A stretch of DNA of 64,000 bases, taken from NCBI RefSeq assembly GCF_963678635.1, contig NC_087063.1, positions 13,151,006 through 13,215,005 on the forward strand. Direction: 5' to 3'. Source of the stretch: Symsagittifera roscoffensis. Its lineage: Eukaryota > Xenacoelomorpha > Acoela > Convolutidae. This document shows positions 31,561 through 42,421 of the stretch, piece by piece (the first letter of the stretch is position 1; each line of letters begins with the position of its first letter). The notes under the pieces were generated by a model. That model did not search any database. It was not told the origin of the DNA and was given only the letters and a program-made list of their open reading frames with translations. The translations under genes and the position numbers were made by a program.

Positions 31561-33660
31561 TTAGAGGGCAGTCCCTTCAGCAAATCTCAAGGCCATCGTG
31601 GAGCTGAAATTTATGCTAGCGGCTATCAACCAGTCTACGCCGGTTATCGAGTACAATCTGCTGACGGATAGCGTCGCTCCATTCAGCATCCTCCTTGCAT
31701 CTTCGATGAAGCTTACCCTCTCGAGATCCAGCTTCATTAGCTCGTCTTTGTATATATGCCAGGGAGACGGTATGGGTCTTGACCACATCAATGAGCCTCT
31801 GCTCGGACGTCTCTCCTCTCGACTGGTACTTGTCGTCTCCGATCTAGTGTCCGATCTAGATGTGCCGGCTGTCTCTTCGATTGGGTTGACAGGTCCTATT
31901 CTTCTCCTAGGATGGATTGTCCTCCTCATCGGCGCTTCTCCCAATCGATCCTGTACGTCTGTCCTTTGACCTGGTTCGCTGGAGCTTTGTTGCCTGTAGT
32001 TCGTGACGGCCGGGACCGTACCCAAGCGTGTTTCCAGGCTAGGAGGCACAAAGGTGGTAATCACCGCGTCACTCACTGTTCCTTCTTCCTTCAGCACTCC
32101 TGTGTCAAAGAGTTCTGCTTCCAGCTCGTCCAACCGCTCTTGGAATACTCGATTCAACCAAGCTTGTCCCTCGATGCTGTCGAAGTGGATGCCGTCCGTG
32201 GTCAGTCTGGCCTGATCCATAGCTCTCAACTCATGTTCGATGTCCATGAGGATCATTCTTCCGGCGTTTCGACTTGCGAGGTTCCTCAAGATGTTATTCC
32301 ACCTGACGACTCCCTCGTTGTGCCTTCTTCCTGATGCTGTCAGGCTTCTCGTATTCGTTGGCACAGTGCAAACGGTCAGTACCGCGCAATTGAATTTCTG
32401 CCAGAGGGTCGTAACCAAACACACCATCATTGACTCCTATAGTGCTTTCTGCTCATCTGAACCTCTGGAGATGTTATTCGTCCCAACTAAGATCATCAAA
32501 TTGGGGATCCTCCCTGGATTCATCAGTTCCACCATCCGATATAATTGGGCTATCGTCGCGCCTCCAAAGGCCATCACCGTGGTGACCCACGAGGTCCTCA
32601 AATTCGACAGCACTCTGACCAAGCTGTCTCCCAGTATCAGATGAGATGTCCCGAGTGGTGGTTGCTGCAGGTTTACAGCCGGACTCCAAGTAGCTCGGTT
32701 GAAGCAGGCCCTCGGATCTGTCTCCGGAACTCCCGTGAAATTATATTTCAATTGATTATTCTTTTGCACGTCTATTATGCGAGACACTTTCTTGGCTGGC
32801 ATCTTCCGTACTCTCCTCTCTGGGATTCTCGAGCTCCCCATGAGTGGTGTCACGTCACTTATCCCCTGTCTGATCACGGTCTGGGAGAGTCGTACTCTGC
32901 CCGTGTCGTCAATCGTTCCATAGGGTGCAGTCACCCCGGAACCTGGCGCATTCTTGTTAGCGACCAGTCGTCCACCTGTTTCTATCAGCTTCCTCACTGT
33001 CTGTTCCACGACGGCGTCACCCAAGGTGTCACTAGGATCCGGGATCGTTACTCGATTTGTCTCTACTGGGAGCCGTGTCTCCGTTGTTTGACTCATTTCT
33101 CGAGGCGTCAAGAGCTCCATCGGGGACTGCCCACGAGGAATATCCCTTGCAGGTATCACTCTCTCCACGGCCGTTGTCAACGCCATCTGCTCCGATCGCT
33201 CTTTGTATTCCTGCCTTAAGCGCTCAATCTCTTGACCCTGCTTTTTGTTGCAGTCTTCAAACGACTTTCTCCACATGTCCCGATCTTCCTCTATCTGGAG
33301 CATGCTTCTGGTCATCTCGTCCAGCTCCTTCTTTGTACTCTTCAGTTCATCGTTCATCTCATCCAGATCTTGCATGGTTTGGTTCGTCTGAACTTTCTGT
33401 CCTACTTTCGCCCTTTTTGGTGGCACAGCTGCTCTCAGTGGTGAACCAGACGAGGTCGCCTCGCTGTTCATCTCCCGATGCATTCTCGTCAGCCCAGGTT
33501 TAGGCTCAGAGGGCATTGGCATCTCACCTGGTTGGTAAGTCCTAGAACTTCCCAATCCAGGCTCATTCGCCAAGTCACTCCCTGAGAGAGCCCCGTTTCT
33601 CCACCTCATCACTCTCATGTTCGGGCGGTCTAGTACTCCTCTTTCTCCATATGCTGCCAT
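31561..33660 (-). pseudogene. Element B SGNH hydrolase-like protein, TAG inside
   Basis: ATG at 33660 (MAAYGERG). Residues about 95-160 form a coiled coil (LDEMNDELKSTKKELDEM). The SGNH fold starts near residue 342 with LILGDSLVRVL (nucleophile Ser), then MAFGGATIAQL and LMILVGTNNIS. TAG at 32437-32439 interrupts it. The same frame continues with VCLVTTLWQKFNCAVLTVC and TTDGIHFD, the block V Asp-x-x-His, to 31561. All four blocks are present, so the intact protein was probably an esterase or lipase-type hydrolase. The stop is one substitution from Trp TGG or Gln CAG. Confidence 0.75.
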
Positions 33661-33669
33661 CAACAGGAC

Positions 33670-33855
33670 TTACGTGGGGCGGTCCCCACGGTTGTCGTGC
33701 ACCAAGATGTTGATCAGGGCGGTCAGCAACATGACCACCTCTGGGTCCTCCAGAGCGAAGTCTCGTTCGATCAGCCGACGATAGATCGCATCTACCATCG
33801 GTCCTACATATGCCTCTGCCAGGTCCATCAATTCATCCAAGTTGAAGTTATCCAT
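33670..33855 (-). CDS. Element B short ORF before SGNH protein
   Basis: 61 codons from ATG 33855, ending at TAA 33670-33672. The SGNH frame follows in the same phase three codons later. The stop is embedded in CACGTAAGTCC, which matches a 5' splice donor. It may be a separate peptide, the start of the SGNH protein split by a mutation, or an exon end. Hydrophobic-acidic helix (LMDLAEAYVGPMVDAIYRRL). Confidence 0.5.
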   Translation of the reverse strand: MDNFNLDELMDLAEAYVGPMVDAIYRRLIERDFALEDPEVVMLLTALINILVHDNRGDRPT

Positions 33856-33859
33856 GCTA

Positions 33860-34267
33860 TTCTTTCAAGTTTGATTTGATTCGATTCGATTCCAAGGTTT
33901 TGACTCAAGTGAGTAATTAAATGATCAATCAGGATCTAGAAAAGAAGTGACCAATATCACACTTGTCAGTTTCACCTTAACATATATCGTTAAAATTAGC
34001 TTAAAAACAGTTCAGATAAAAAGATATTTATCCTAAAATTTATTAAAATCAATTGCTCTCTAAAATTTTGGAATTCGACCTAAGATTGGACAGTCCAAAC
34101 TTTGGATCTATTCCTAAGATCGTCATTTAGTTGTTTATGGTCACTTACCCCTACTTACCCATGATCTTAATAACCTAACACATAACATAACATAACATAA
34201 CACATAACATACATATCACATATGAAATACAACTTAGTCTTTGGCCTAACACCCTCTCGCACATCAC
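33860..34267 (-). other. Non-coding spacer between pol and accessory block
   Basis: About 400 bp, AT-rich and without a gene. It includes a (CATAA)n-type microsatellite at about 34179-34212. It may hold signals for expressing the downstream ORFs, but none is recognisable. Confidence 0.6.
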
Positions 34268-34713
34268 TCAGCCTATACTTAAGTAATATTTTTTATGTAG
34301 ATATACTTGTATGTTCGTATCAGAGAATATCACGTGTACAAGCGCGTACAATTCCCGAGGATGCAGTCTTCCTCTGTTTGGATCGTACACTGGAAGCGAG
34401 AGTTCCTTCACGTCCATTTCCACAAGGAAGTCCCTCAGCCTCGTCAAGGACAAGACTAGGTTCTCTGGGTCCACGTGCTGCTTCTCCGTCGCCCTCGTTA
34501 CCAAGAAGCATAGGTATTTTCCCGGTATCTGCGACGCCGCCGGCGGTAAGGCTGCTACGCCCCCTATCCCTGGTCTTTGCTTCCAAAGGAATTCCACGTT
34601 TTTGTATTCTCTCTTAAAATCTGCCGCTAGCGCTGTCCTAAAACTCATGTCTGCTCTGATTGCTATCGCACATGAAATCACTGTCTGTTAGTATGAAATC
34701 ACTGTCTGTTAGT
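34268..34713 (-). pseudogene. Macro-domain-like C-terminus of element B pol
   Basis: A frame at 34681-34268 reads DMSFRTALAADFKREY, then GIGGVAALPPAASQIPGKYL, then LRDFLVEMDVKELSLPVYDP and VHVIFSDTNIQVYLH. The order and spacing of strands and helices follow ADP-ribose-binding macro domains of the OARD1 type. The Gly-rich substrate loop is replaced by YDPNRGRLHP, so ligand binding is uncertain. The first strand (NIILTDSDF) is in the integrase frame, so a one-base shift splits the domain. A 21-bp duplication (34672-34692 and 34693-34713) lies there too. Confidence 0.6.
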
Positions 34714-36997
34714 ATTATGTTACTTGAATATTCATTTGGTAAGTTAAAATATGACTCAACTACCCTGCCTATGTCAGGTTTCTTAGGTTCTTCGCCTGTT
34801 TCTGCTTCTAAGTCTCCTGTTTCTCTTGCTATTCTTAATTTTTTTATTATCAAGTTTTCAGTGTGGGTAAGTCCTACCCCCACTCCCCGGACAAAAATAT
34901 CCATCGACGTCCCCGTCGATCGCATACCGGGTATCAAGTCGAGGTTAGAAGCCGGAATGAGTAGTCGTCTTTCCTGGGCAGCCCAGGAACGATCGTCTCG
35001 TTCGGTCTTGATGTATTTCATGCTTTCACGATCTACGTCTTGAATCGTGACACTGGTCTCCTCAGGATCCGAGGTCGTTTCATTCAGCCACTCTAAGACA
35101 CGCAGGTTCGTCAAGTCTTGGTCGTATGATTGCTGTTGCTCTTCGTCGAATTCTACCTTGGGTTTTGACCAGTCGTCAACCCACTCATCGTCGTGATCAT
35201 CGACTCTGTCAATGTCTTGTGACACAGTTATTTCCTCTAGACCCACTACTTCCTCCACTATCTTCTTCAGATCTATCCTATCCACTACGAAGTCGTCACT
35301 GTAAGGATTGTATTTCTTTCTTGGTCTCGTCCCGTCCTTCTGACGAGTCTGTATCGTGAACGGAAGATCCGGTTCCAAGTTCTTGGGAACCTCTATCTGT
35401 TCGGGATCCTGCCAATCTTCCTCTGCGTAGGGTAAGGTTTCATCGTCCGCTTCGATCTGCTCGTTTGGATCCAGGTCCAGCGGTGTATCCGTACCTTCCT
35501 CTACGACTTCGTTTCCATCGTTCTTCTCCCTGGTGCCCTTTTCATTGACCTCACAAGCAGGATCCATCATTAGATAATCCCCTTCTTCCATGTCTGCAGG
35601 TATACACCAGTCTTCTGTCGATGGATTGTGTAGCTTGATGTTCTCGTAGTGTGCGGCTCGGCCAGTACTCAGTCTATAAAAGCGTCCCTCCTGGTGCACC
35701 TCTGTAATCATGAAGGGTCTCCTCCACTTTTTTAGGAGCTTTTTCGTCCCTTTCGGTGGTATAACGTTCTGGAATACCCATACGTAGTCTCCCACCGAGT
35801 AAGCCTTTGCACCAGCTGCTTTCTTGTCGAATCTTTTCCTCTGCCTTGCCTGTGCCTGCTGAGTATTTCGTCTACACAAATCGTTCAACTCCTGTTGGCG
35901 TCTGATCACATCCCTCACGTAGACCTGTGGGGACGTTTTCTTTCCCTCATACTCTGGGTAGAAGAAGGTTAATGGTAATGACTTTTCGTGTCCAGTTAGC
36001 ATCATGTGTGGACTGACTCCGGTGGTGGAGTTTTGCGTGCTGTTATATGCTCCCATCACCTGTGGAAGGTATCTGTCCCAATCGGTCATGTACCTGGAAC
36101 AATATACTCTCAGCATCGACACTAACGTCCTATTCTGTCTTTCCACTAAGCCGTTCGTCTGAGGGTGGTATGTCGTGGAGTGAGCTTGAGCGACCTGTGA
36201 GCGTCTCATAAGCTCTTTCGTAAGCTCTCCTACGAAAGCTGTTCCATTATCCGATTGAAACGTCATCGGAAACCATGTCTTGCTATCCACGTATTGATCA
36301 GGTGGTCGCATGTCTCTTCCGCCGAGGCAGTTATGCAGGGCACGGCCTCTGCATACTTCGTAAAATGATCTATCATGACCAGCACCTGATTATAACCATT
36401 GTCTGTCATGCATATCTTTTGGTGGTCTATTTGCACCACCTCGTTGAATTCAGACGACTCGATCGATTGTACAGGAAATCGCAACTTCCTTGGACACTTG
36501 ACTTGTTGGCATGACAGACATGATGTTACCCATTTCTCGCATGCCTTTTTCATCCCAGGCCACTCAAAGCGCTTCAGGATCCTCTGATATACTTTGTCGA
36601 TCCCCTGATGGCCCATCTGATCATGTGACCTGAATAATAGTTCTGTCTGATAGAGTTGCGGTAACACTATCGCGTTATACTTGTATAGGACTCTGTCTTC
36701 TTCTCTTCTCTTACAAGCCACAATCCCGTCCTTGTTCAAATATAACCTCCCTTCCTTCTGCATGAAGTACTGTCTCAGGATACGATAACTATCTTCCTCG
36801 AGGTCCCCTTTATCCGGAGAACCATTCTCGATCCACCTTTTCAGGTTGCTTGTCATGCTATCATTTCTCTGCGCCCTGAGAAGATCCGAGAAACTGTATC
36901 TCGCCTTCAAGTACGTCTTCATTACCCTCATCTGACTATTCAGCTCGTTGGGCTGGTGTGTGTCTTCTTCCATCTTAACGCACCAAATCTTCGCCAA
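34638..36997 (-). pseudogene. Element B integrase and long C-terminal tail
   Basis: 36997-36263 carries the HHCC zinc domain (MGHQGIDKV ... CLSCQQVK) and VQIDHQKICM with the first Asp. A frameshift near 36290 moves to 36311-34638, with FQSDNGTAFVGEL (second Asp) and NGLVERQNRTL (Glu), so D,D,E is complete. A GPY/F-like module (LLKKWRRPFMITEVHQEGRF) follows, with Arg at the usual Gly. About 300 acidic residues then lead to the macro-like domain. It inserts the cDNA copy into the host genome. Confidence 0.9.
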
Positions 36998-37048
36998 CGG
37001 CTGTGTTTCTTGTTTAAACGGCTGAAGATCAGTCCTGACTACCTCTTT

Positions 37049-38551
37049 CTACGGCAACAGGCTTATCGAACGTTTCGATACCGCTATCGTCTCCAAGTCA
37101 TCCGCTGCGTTGTCAAAGACTCTTTCGCTTGGTATTAGGTAGCGATCACTGTCAGGATCCTGGTACACCTCTCTGTCCAGGTCCCTTGCCCGAGTTTCCA
37201 CTAGTAGCGTGTGTATCGCTAGTTCTGACAGTTCTGATCCCGAACTCGAGTTCCTGTCTGAATAGGTGTCCATTCCTGAGTTTCGGGAATCATCATCCGT
37301 CGAAGAGGTTGTGCTGGAGACTGCACGCTCCTCCAGATCATGTCTGTGCCTTCTTCGCATCCATCTGAACTCCCCGGACAAAACCTTGTTCTCTAGGTCC
37401 TGTTTCTCATCAGGAATTTTCTCATCTATCTCAGACTCCCCGGACAAACTTCCTATTCCCGGGTGTTGATCTTGTGATCGCTGGTTCCTTTCATCATTCG
37501 TCTCCCCGGACAAATAGTCTTGCAGCAGATTTTGTTCTACCTCTTCACCCTCCTTATCCCGGTCCATGAAGGTGACGGTTTTCTTTTGCTTGCTGCTCCC
37601 CTGTTCTTTTTGTCCGTAAGAAATACTGGTTAAAATCTCTTGGGGTATTGAGGATACTAGTTGTTGAACTATTGTCCTACAATCCCTCTCGTTCTCTTCG
37701 TGCTGTCGTCTGGACGGCATGATCTTCACCTTCTCACTAACTGTTAGCGATTCCACTGCTGCTGTCCACTCGGGGTCATCTCTGGTCACTTCTCTTTCTA
37801 ACAATCCATCCAGCATCCGCATCACTTGCGGTGTGACTTGCACCGTTTTATCCAATAATGAGAGGCTGTTTATGTTCATGTGACAGAGTTCTTGCTGGAC
37901 CAGGTTCGATTGCAGCAACAGATCCAAGGGGACTGGGTCCTCCTTGGATAGGATCTTTATCTCGGCTGCTTTCTCTACAGGTAACTCAGGGTGCCCTGGA
38001 ATTGGATGTCCAGACTTATCCAACCATCTCGTTAAGGGAAGCGCTTCATAAGTTTCTTTGTCCAGAAACGAGAAACCCTCCTTTATTTCCGCCTGATTGG
38101 CCTGCTTCTGCTCCAATCTTTCATAAAACTCAGTTTTCTTGCTGAGGCTGTCAGCATTCTGGTGTTTATCACGCATCCTATGTTCGATTATCATATGGTA
38201 GCCATCCAATCTGACTATCCATCTACCAATATAACTCTGATCCATCGAGTAGGTTTTCAACCAGAATAACGCTCTGTTGTCCACGCGTAACTTGAAGGGA
38301 GCGCTCCCCAAGTATGCACGGTACTTTTCCACGAAGGTGACTACTGCAAACCTTTCTGCTTTTGGTGCGCCATATTTCATCTCTGTGTCACTCAAGACCT
38401 TGCTGCCGTATGCAATGGGACGGAGAACTGTTCTTCCGTTCCATTCTTGCTCTTGATGCAAGATTCCTGAGATGGCTACCACCGCGATGCGTCTGTGTCG
38501 AGAACATACATGCCCTTTTCTGTAGGCATGCCCAGCACTGGCGCTTCGCAC
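37049..38551 (-). pseudogene. Element B RNase H and linker
   Basis: Begins in frame just after the RNase H first Asp, which is in the RT frame (VLDTDAS); the extra base at that point is a frameshift. It holds VVAISGILHQEQEW, APKAERFAVVTFVEKY (Glu), LRVDNRALFWL and NADSLSKK. Residues about 150-490 form a charged linker with three LSGE repeats, each encoded by TTGTCCGGGGAG. The element A counterpart is shorter. Confidence 0.85.
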
Positions 38552-39570
38552 AGTTCCCGCTTTATGTTCTCGAAAGCAACCTGTGCCTCATCGTTCCATT
38601 CGAACTTTTTCCCCTTGTTGCGCATCAGCTTCTGCATCGGATACACCTTGTCCGCATATCCTTTTATGAATTCTCGGTAGTAATTGGCAAACCCTAGGAA
38701 GCTCAAGAGCTGTGTGTCCGTTCTGGGGGCCTTCCATGTCAACACTGCTTCCACTGCTTCCGGGTCCGGCCTCACACCATGCGTATCCACCATTCTTCCT
38801 AGGTACTTAATCGAATCCCTAAGGATTTCACATTTCGATGGTTTGCACTTCAATCCAGCTCTTTTCATGCATCCAAAGACCTCATCGAGCCTATCAATGT
38901 GGTCTTCCAGGGTCGGTGTCGCTATGACTACGTCATCCACGTAGCACATCACGAGATTCCCGTACTTGTTGGTCACTCTCGTCAAAGCCTGAGCCATCAG
39001 TCTTTGAAAAGTGGCCGTTGCATTGCACAAGCCGAAGGGCATCCTCTTCCACTGGTACAATCCCAATTCGCACGCGAATCTGGTTTTTTCCCTATCCTTC
39101 TTCCGCAAAGGAACCTGCCAGAAGGCAGAACCCAAGTCCAATGTGGTGAAGAACTTTGCATCACCAAGCTTAGAGAGGCTCTCGTCTATTCGCGGTATCG
39201 GGTACGCATCTTTTATTGTTACCGCGTTCAAGTAACGAAAGTCGCAACAAAATCTAAGCTGCCCCCCTTTCTTTTTCGCCATTACTACCCCGCAAGCCCA
39301 TGGCGATTTCGAGGGTTCTATCATGTCGTATTCAAGCAACATTTCTATTTCCGCTCGGCACGCTTCCGATTTGTGTGGCGTCATTCGTCTTGCGCCTTCC
39401 CTATGGGGAACGGCGCCCTCTTCTAGTTCGATTTCGTGTTCGACGAAATTACAGCAACCGATATCCGCCTTATGTTTATAAAATACATCTGCGTTCCGAT
39501 TTAGGAGGTCCCGCAATTTTTCGAAATCTCCCTCACCTATTTTCCCTTTTAAATGTTCTATCTCTGGCAA
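38476..39570 (-). CDS. Element B reverse transcriptase
   Basis: 364 open codons. Motifs: WACGVVMAKKKGGQLRFC, FFTTLDLGSAFWQVP, RMPFGLCNATATFQRLM, MCYVDDVVIATPTLEDH (intact YVDD), KYLGRMVDTHG and FLGFANYYREFIKGYA. This is a Ty3/gypsy-type RT that copies element RNA into DNA. The N-terminus continues from a preceding frame (FPERPRHMN ends at 39588), so an indel separates it from protease. All RT catalytic residues look intact. Confidence 0.95.
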   Translation of the reverse strand: MPEIEHLKGKIGEGDFEKLRDLLNRNADVFYKHKADIGCCNFVEHEIELEEGAVPHREGARRMTPHKSEACRAEIEMLLEYDMIEPSKSPWACGVVMAKKKGGQLRFCCDFRYLNAVTIKDAYPIPRIDESLSKLGDAKFFTTLDLGSAFWQVPLRKKDREKTRFACELGLYQWKRMPFGLCNATATFQRLMAQALTRVTNKYGNLVMCYVDDVVIATPTLEDHIDRLDEVFGCMKRAGLKCKPSKCEILRDSIKYLGRMVDTHGVRPDPEAVEAVLTWKAPRTDTQLLSFLGFANYYREFIKGYADKVYPMQKLMRNKGKKFEWNDEAQVAFENIKRELCEAPVLGMPTEKGMYVLDTDASRW

Positions 39571-39587
39571 AACCTGTTTCTCAGATT

Positions 39588-42421
39588 CTAGTTCATATGA
39601 CGAGGGCGTTCCGGAAAATTCGAGCAGCTTGATAAGCCGTCCTCCGTTTCGGATTTCATTGAAAACAATTGATGAATAGATTTTAATTCATTAATCCTCT
39701 TTAAAATTTTATCTTTATTGGCATGATAAGGACAGTCTTTCACACTATATTTCTTCAAGTTTTGTGTCTCCTCATAGTCGGTCCTCATCGGCAAAGCGTA
39801 GCCAAGCTTCTTTCCAAGCTGGATTGAAACCGTGGTGTCCAGTGTGTTCAACAACACACTGACACACAGTCCGTTTCGCGTTACCGAGAAGCTCCGGCCT
39901 AAAATTACCGAACTCTGACTATTTGGATTCGGTACTAAGCAAACCTGTTTACTATCACTTAACGAATTCAATTTTCTCATTCTAAAAATTTATACCACAG
40001 CTTGTCCTGGTTGTAATTTTACTTTTCTATCCAAAAAAATTGGTACCTTGTTTTCGTCTGTTATTATCCTATTAATTGGTCTCTTAACATACTTTCGGTC
40101 CGGATTTCTCATCCGTATTAGACCGTTGTTCAAGTCAATCATCACGTCAAAATTCCTGACAAAATCTCTGCCCAAGATGAATTGATCGGCGTCATCCAGA
40201 TTCTCTACCACCAGGAAGCTCATCCAAAGATCCCGTCCTCCCATGTGGAGGACCGTTGTTGGTGTTCTTCCGGCTACGTAGATAGCTCCTCGATTGGCGG
40301 CGGCCAGTCGGAGATTCGTTGGAATTAGATCTTCCCGCGTGAAGCCCATTCTTTCCCAAGTCTTTATCGGCATCACACTCATTACCGCTCCTGTGTCTAG
40401 AAGCCCTGTGACTCCGATTTTTGTTCCGTTGGTGTCGAGCAGATGTGCGGTCACATCTGCTTCATATCCAATGTGTACTGCGTCTTGTTCCATTATGGCG
40501 TCATGGCCTATCCTGCGGACTTTGAGCTCCTCCTCACCCAAATAGATCTGCCCCATTTGGTCATCATCTGTTGTTACATAAGTCCTGGTGTAGATACTGA
40601 TTCCATCCACGTTCAGCATCACTTGATACGGCCCATAGTCCTATAGGTAGCGTCCATGAAGTTTCTTCATGCGAGGGCCACCCGTCTTTAGTAGTGCTCG
40701 CACAGCTCTCGACTCGGTGCGTGGTTCCACCTGCCTCAGATAATCTGCATATGTGTCCAAATGCATCAAAGTGAACTCGGATGGTTCACTCAGATTTCTT
40801 ATTACCTGGTGTCCAGCCACTGAGATTATCGACTGTATCTTGCTTCCTTGCGGCACCATGCCGAACCTCTGACCGGAGATCACATTAAGTTTCATGCTCA
40901 AACTGCTTGGTGCTTTCGTTTCTTCGAACTCCGTTGCTTCGAAGGTATTCAGTTGCTCCTGAAGTTTCTCATTTTCCAGTTCAAGTTTCACTTTTTGCTC
41001 GATTCTAGTTCATATGACGAGGGCGTTCCGGAAAATTCGAGCAGCTTGATAAGCCGTCGTCCGTTTCGGATTTCATTGAAAACAATTGATGAATAGATTT
41101 TAATTCATTAATCCTCTTTAAAATTTTATCTTTATTGGCATGATAAGGACAGTCTTTCACACTATATTTCTTCAAGTTTTGTGTCTCCTCATAGTCGGTC
41201 CTCATCGGCAAAGCGTAGCCAAGCTTCTTTCCAAGCTGGATTGAAACCGTGGTGTCCAGTGTGTTCAACAACACACTGACACACAGTCCGTTTCGCGTTA
41301 CCGAGAAGCTCCGGCCTAAAATTACCGAACTCTGACTATTTGGATTCGGTACTAAGCAAACCTGTTTACTATCACTTAACGAATTCAATTTTCTCATTCT
41401 AAAAATTTATACCACAGCTTGTCCTGGTTGTAATTTTACTTTTCTATCCAAAAAAATTGGTACCTTGTTTTCGTCTGTTATTATCCTATTAATTGGTCTC
41501 GTAACATACTTTCGGTCCGGATTTCTCATCCGTATTAGACCGTTGTTCAAGTCAATCATCACGTCAAAATTCCTGACAAAATCTCTGCCCAAGATGAATT
41601 GATCGGCGTCATCCAGATTCTCTACCACCAGGAAGCTCATCCAAAGATCCCGTCCTCCCATGTGGAGGACCGTTGTTGGTGTTCTTCCGGCTACGTAGAT
41701 AGCTCCTCGATTGGCGGCGGCCAGTCGGAGATTCGTTGGAATTAGATCTTCCCGCGTGAAGCCCATTCTTTCCCAAGTCTTTGTCGGCATCACACTCATT
41801 ACCGCTCCTGTGTCTAGAAGCCCTGTGACTCCGATTTTTGTTCCGTTGGTGTCGAGCAGATGTGCGGTCACATCTGCTTCATATCCAATGTGTACTGCGT
41901 CTTGTTCCATCATGGCGTCATGGCCTATCCTGCGGACTTTGAGCTCCTCCTCGCCCAAATAGATCTGCCCCATTTGGTCATCATCTGTTGTTACATAAGT
42001 CCTGGTGTAGATACTGATTCCATCCACGTTCAGCATCACTTGATACGGCCCATAGTCCTCTAGGTAGCGTCCATGAAGTTTCTTCATGCGAGGGCCACCC
42101 GTCTTTAGTAGTGCTCGCACAGCTCTCGACTCGGTGCGTGGTTCCACCTGCCTCAGATAATCTGCATATGTGTCCAAATGCATCAAAGTGAACTCGGATG
42201 GTTCACTCAGATTTCTTATTACCTGGTGTCCAGCCACTGAGATTATCGACTGTATCTTGCTTCCTTGCGGCACCATGCCGAACCTCTGACCGGAGATCAC
42301 ATTAAGTTTCATGCTCAAACTGCTTGGTGCTTTCGTTTCTTCGAACTCCGTTGCTTCGAAGGTATTCAGTTGCTCCTGAAGTTTCTCATTTTCCAGTTCA
42401 AGTTTCACTTTTTGCTCGATC
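39588..42421 (-). repeat. 1417-bp tandem duplication in element B pol
   Basis: 39588-41004 and 41005-42421 are almost identical: about six single-base differences, for instance at 40657/42074 and 40367/41784. The junction joins CTTTTTGCTCGAT to TCTAGTTCATATGACG and shares GAT with both parent ends. The unit spans the coil after nucleocapsid, protease and the RT lead-in. One difference turns GAG into TAG in the copy nearer RT. Confidence 0.95.
39990..40991 (-). pseudogene. Duplicate protease copy (RT-proximal)
   Basis: Second copy of the spacer-protease coding region: 40991-40641 ends at the TAG that replaced Glu, and 40622-39990 carries GVTGLLDTGAVMSVMP and FILGRDFVRNFDVMIDL. It has no Gag attached and starts inside the coil, so it is probably not made as a normal product. 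Confidence 0.85.

Noticed and set aside
26218-33855. Alternative genetic code with reassigned stops
   Set aside because: All three stop codons appear in frame together with frameshifts, and the host genes use normal stops; decay is simpler.
37369-37520. LSGE repeats as protease cleavage sites
   Set aside because: Possible, but the same bases at 34884 are read in another frame, which favours a nucleotide-level signal.
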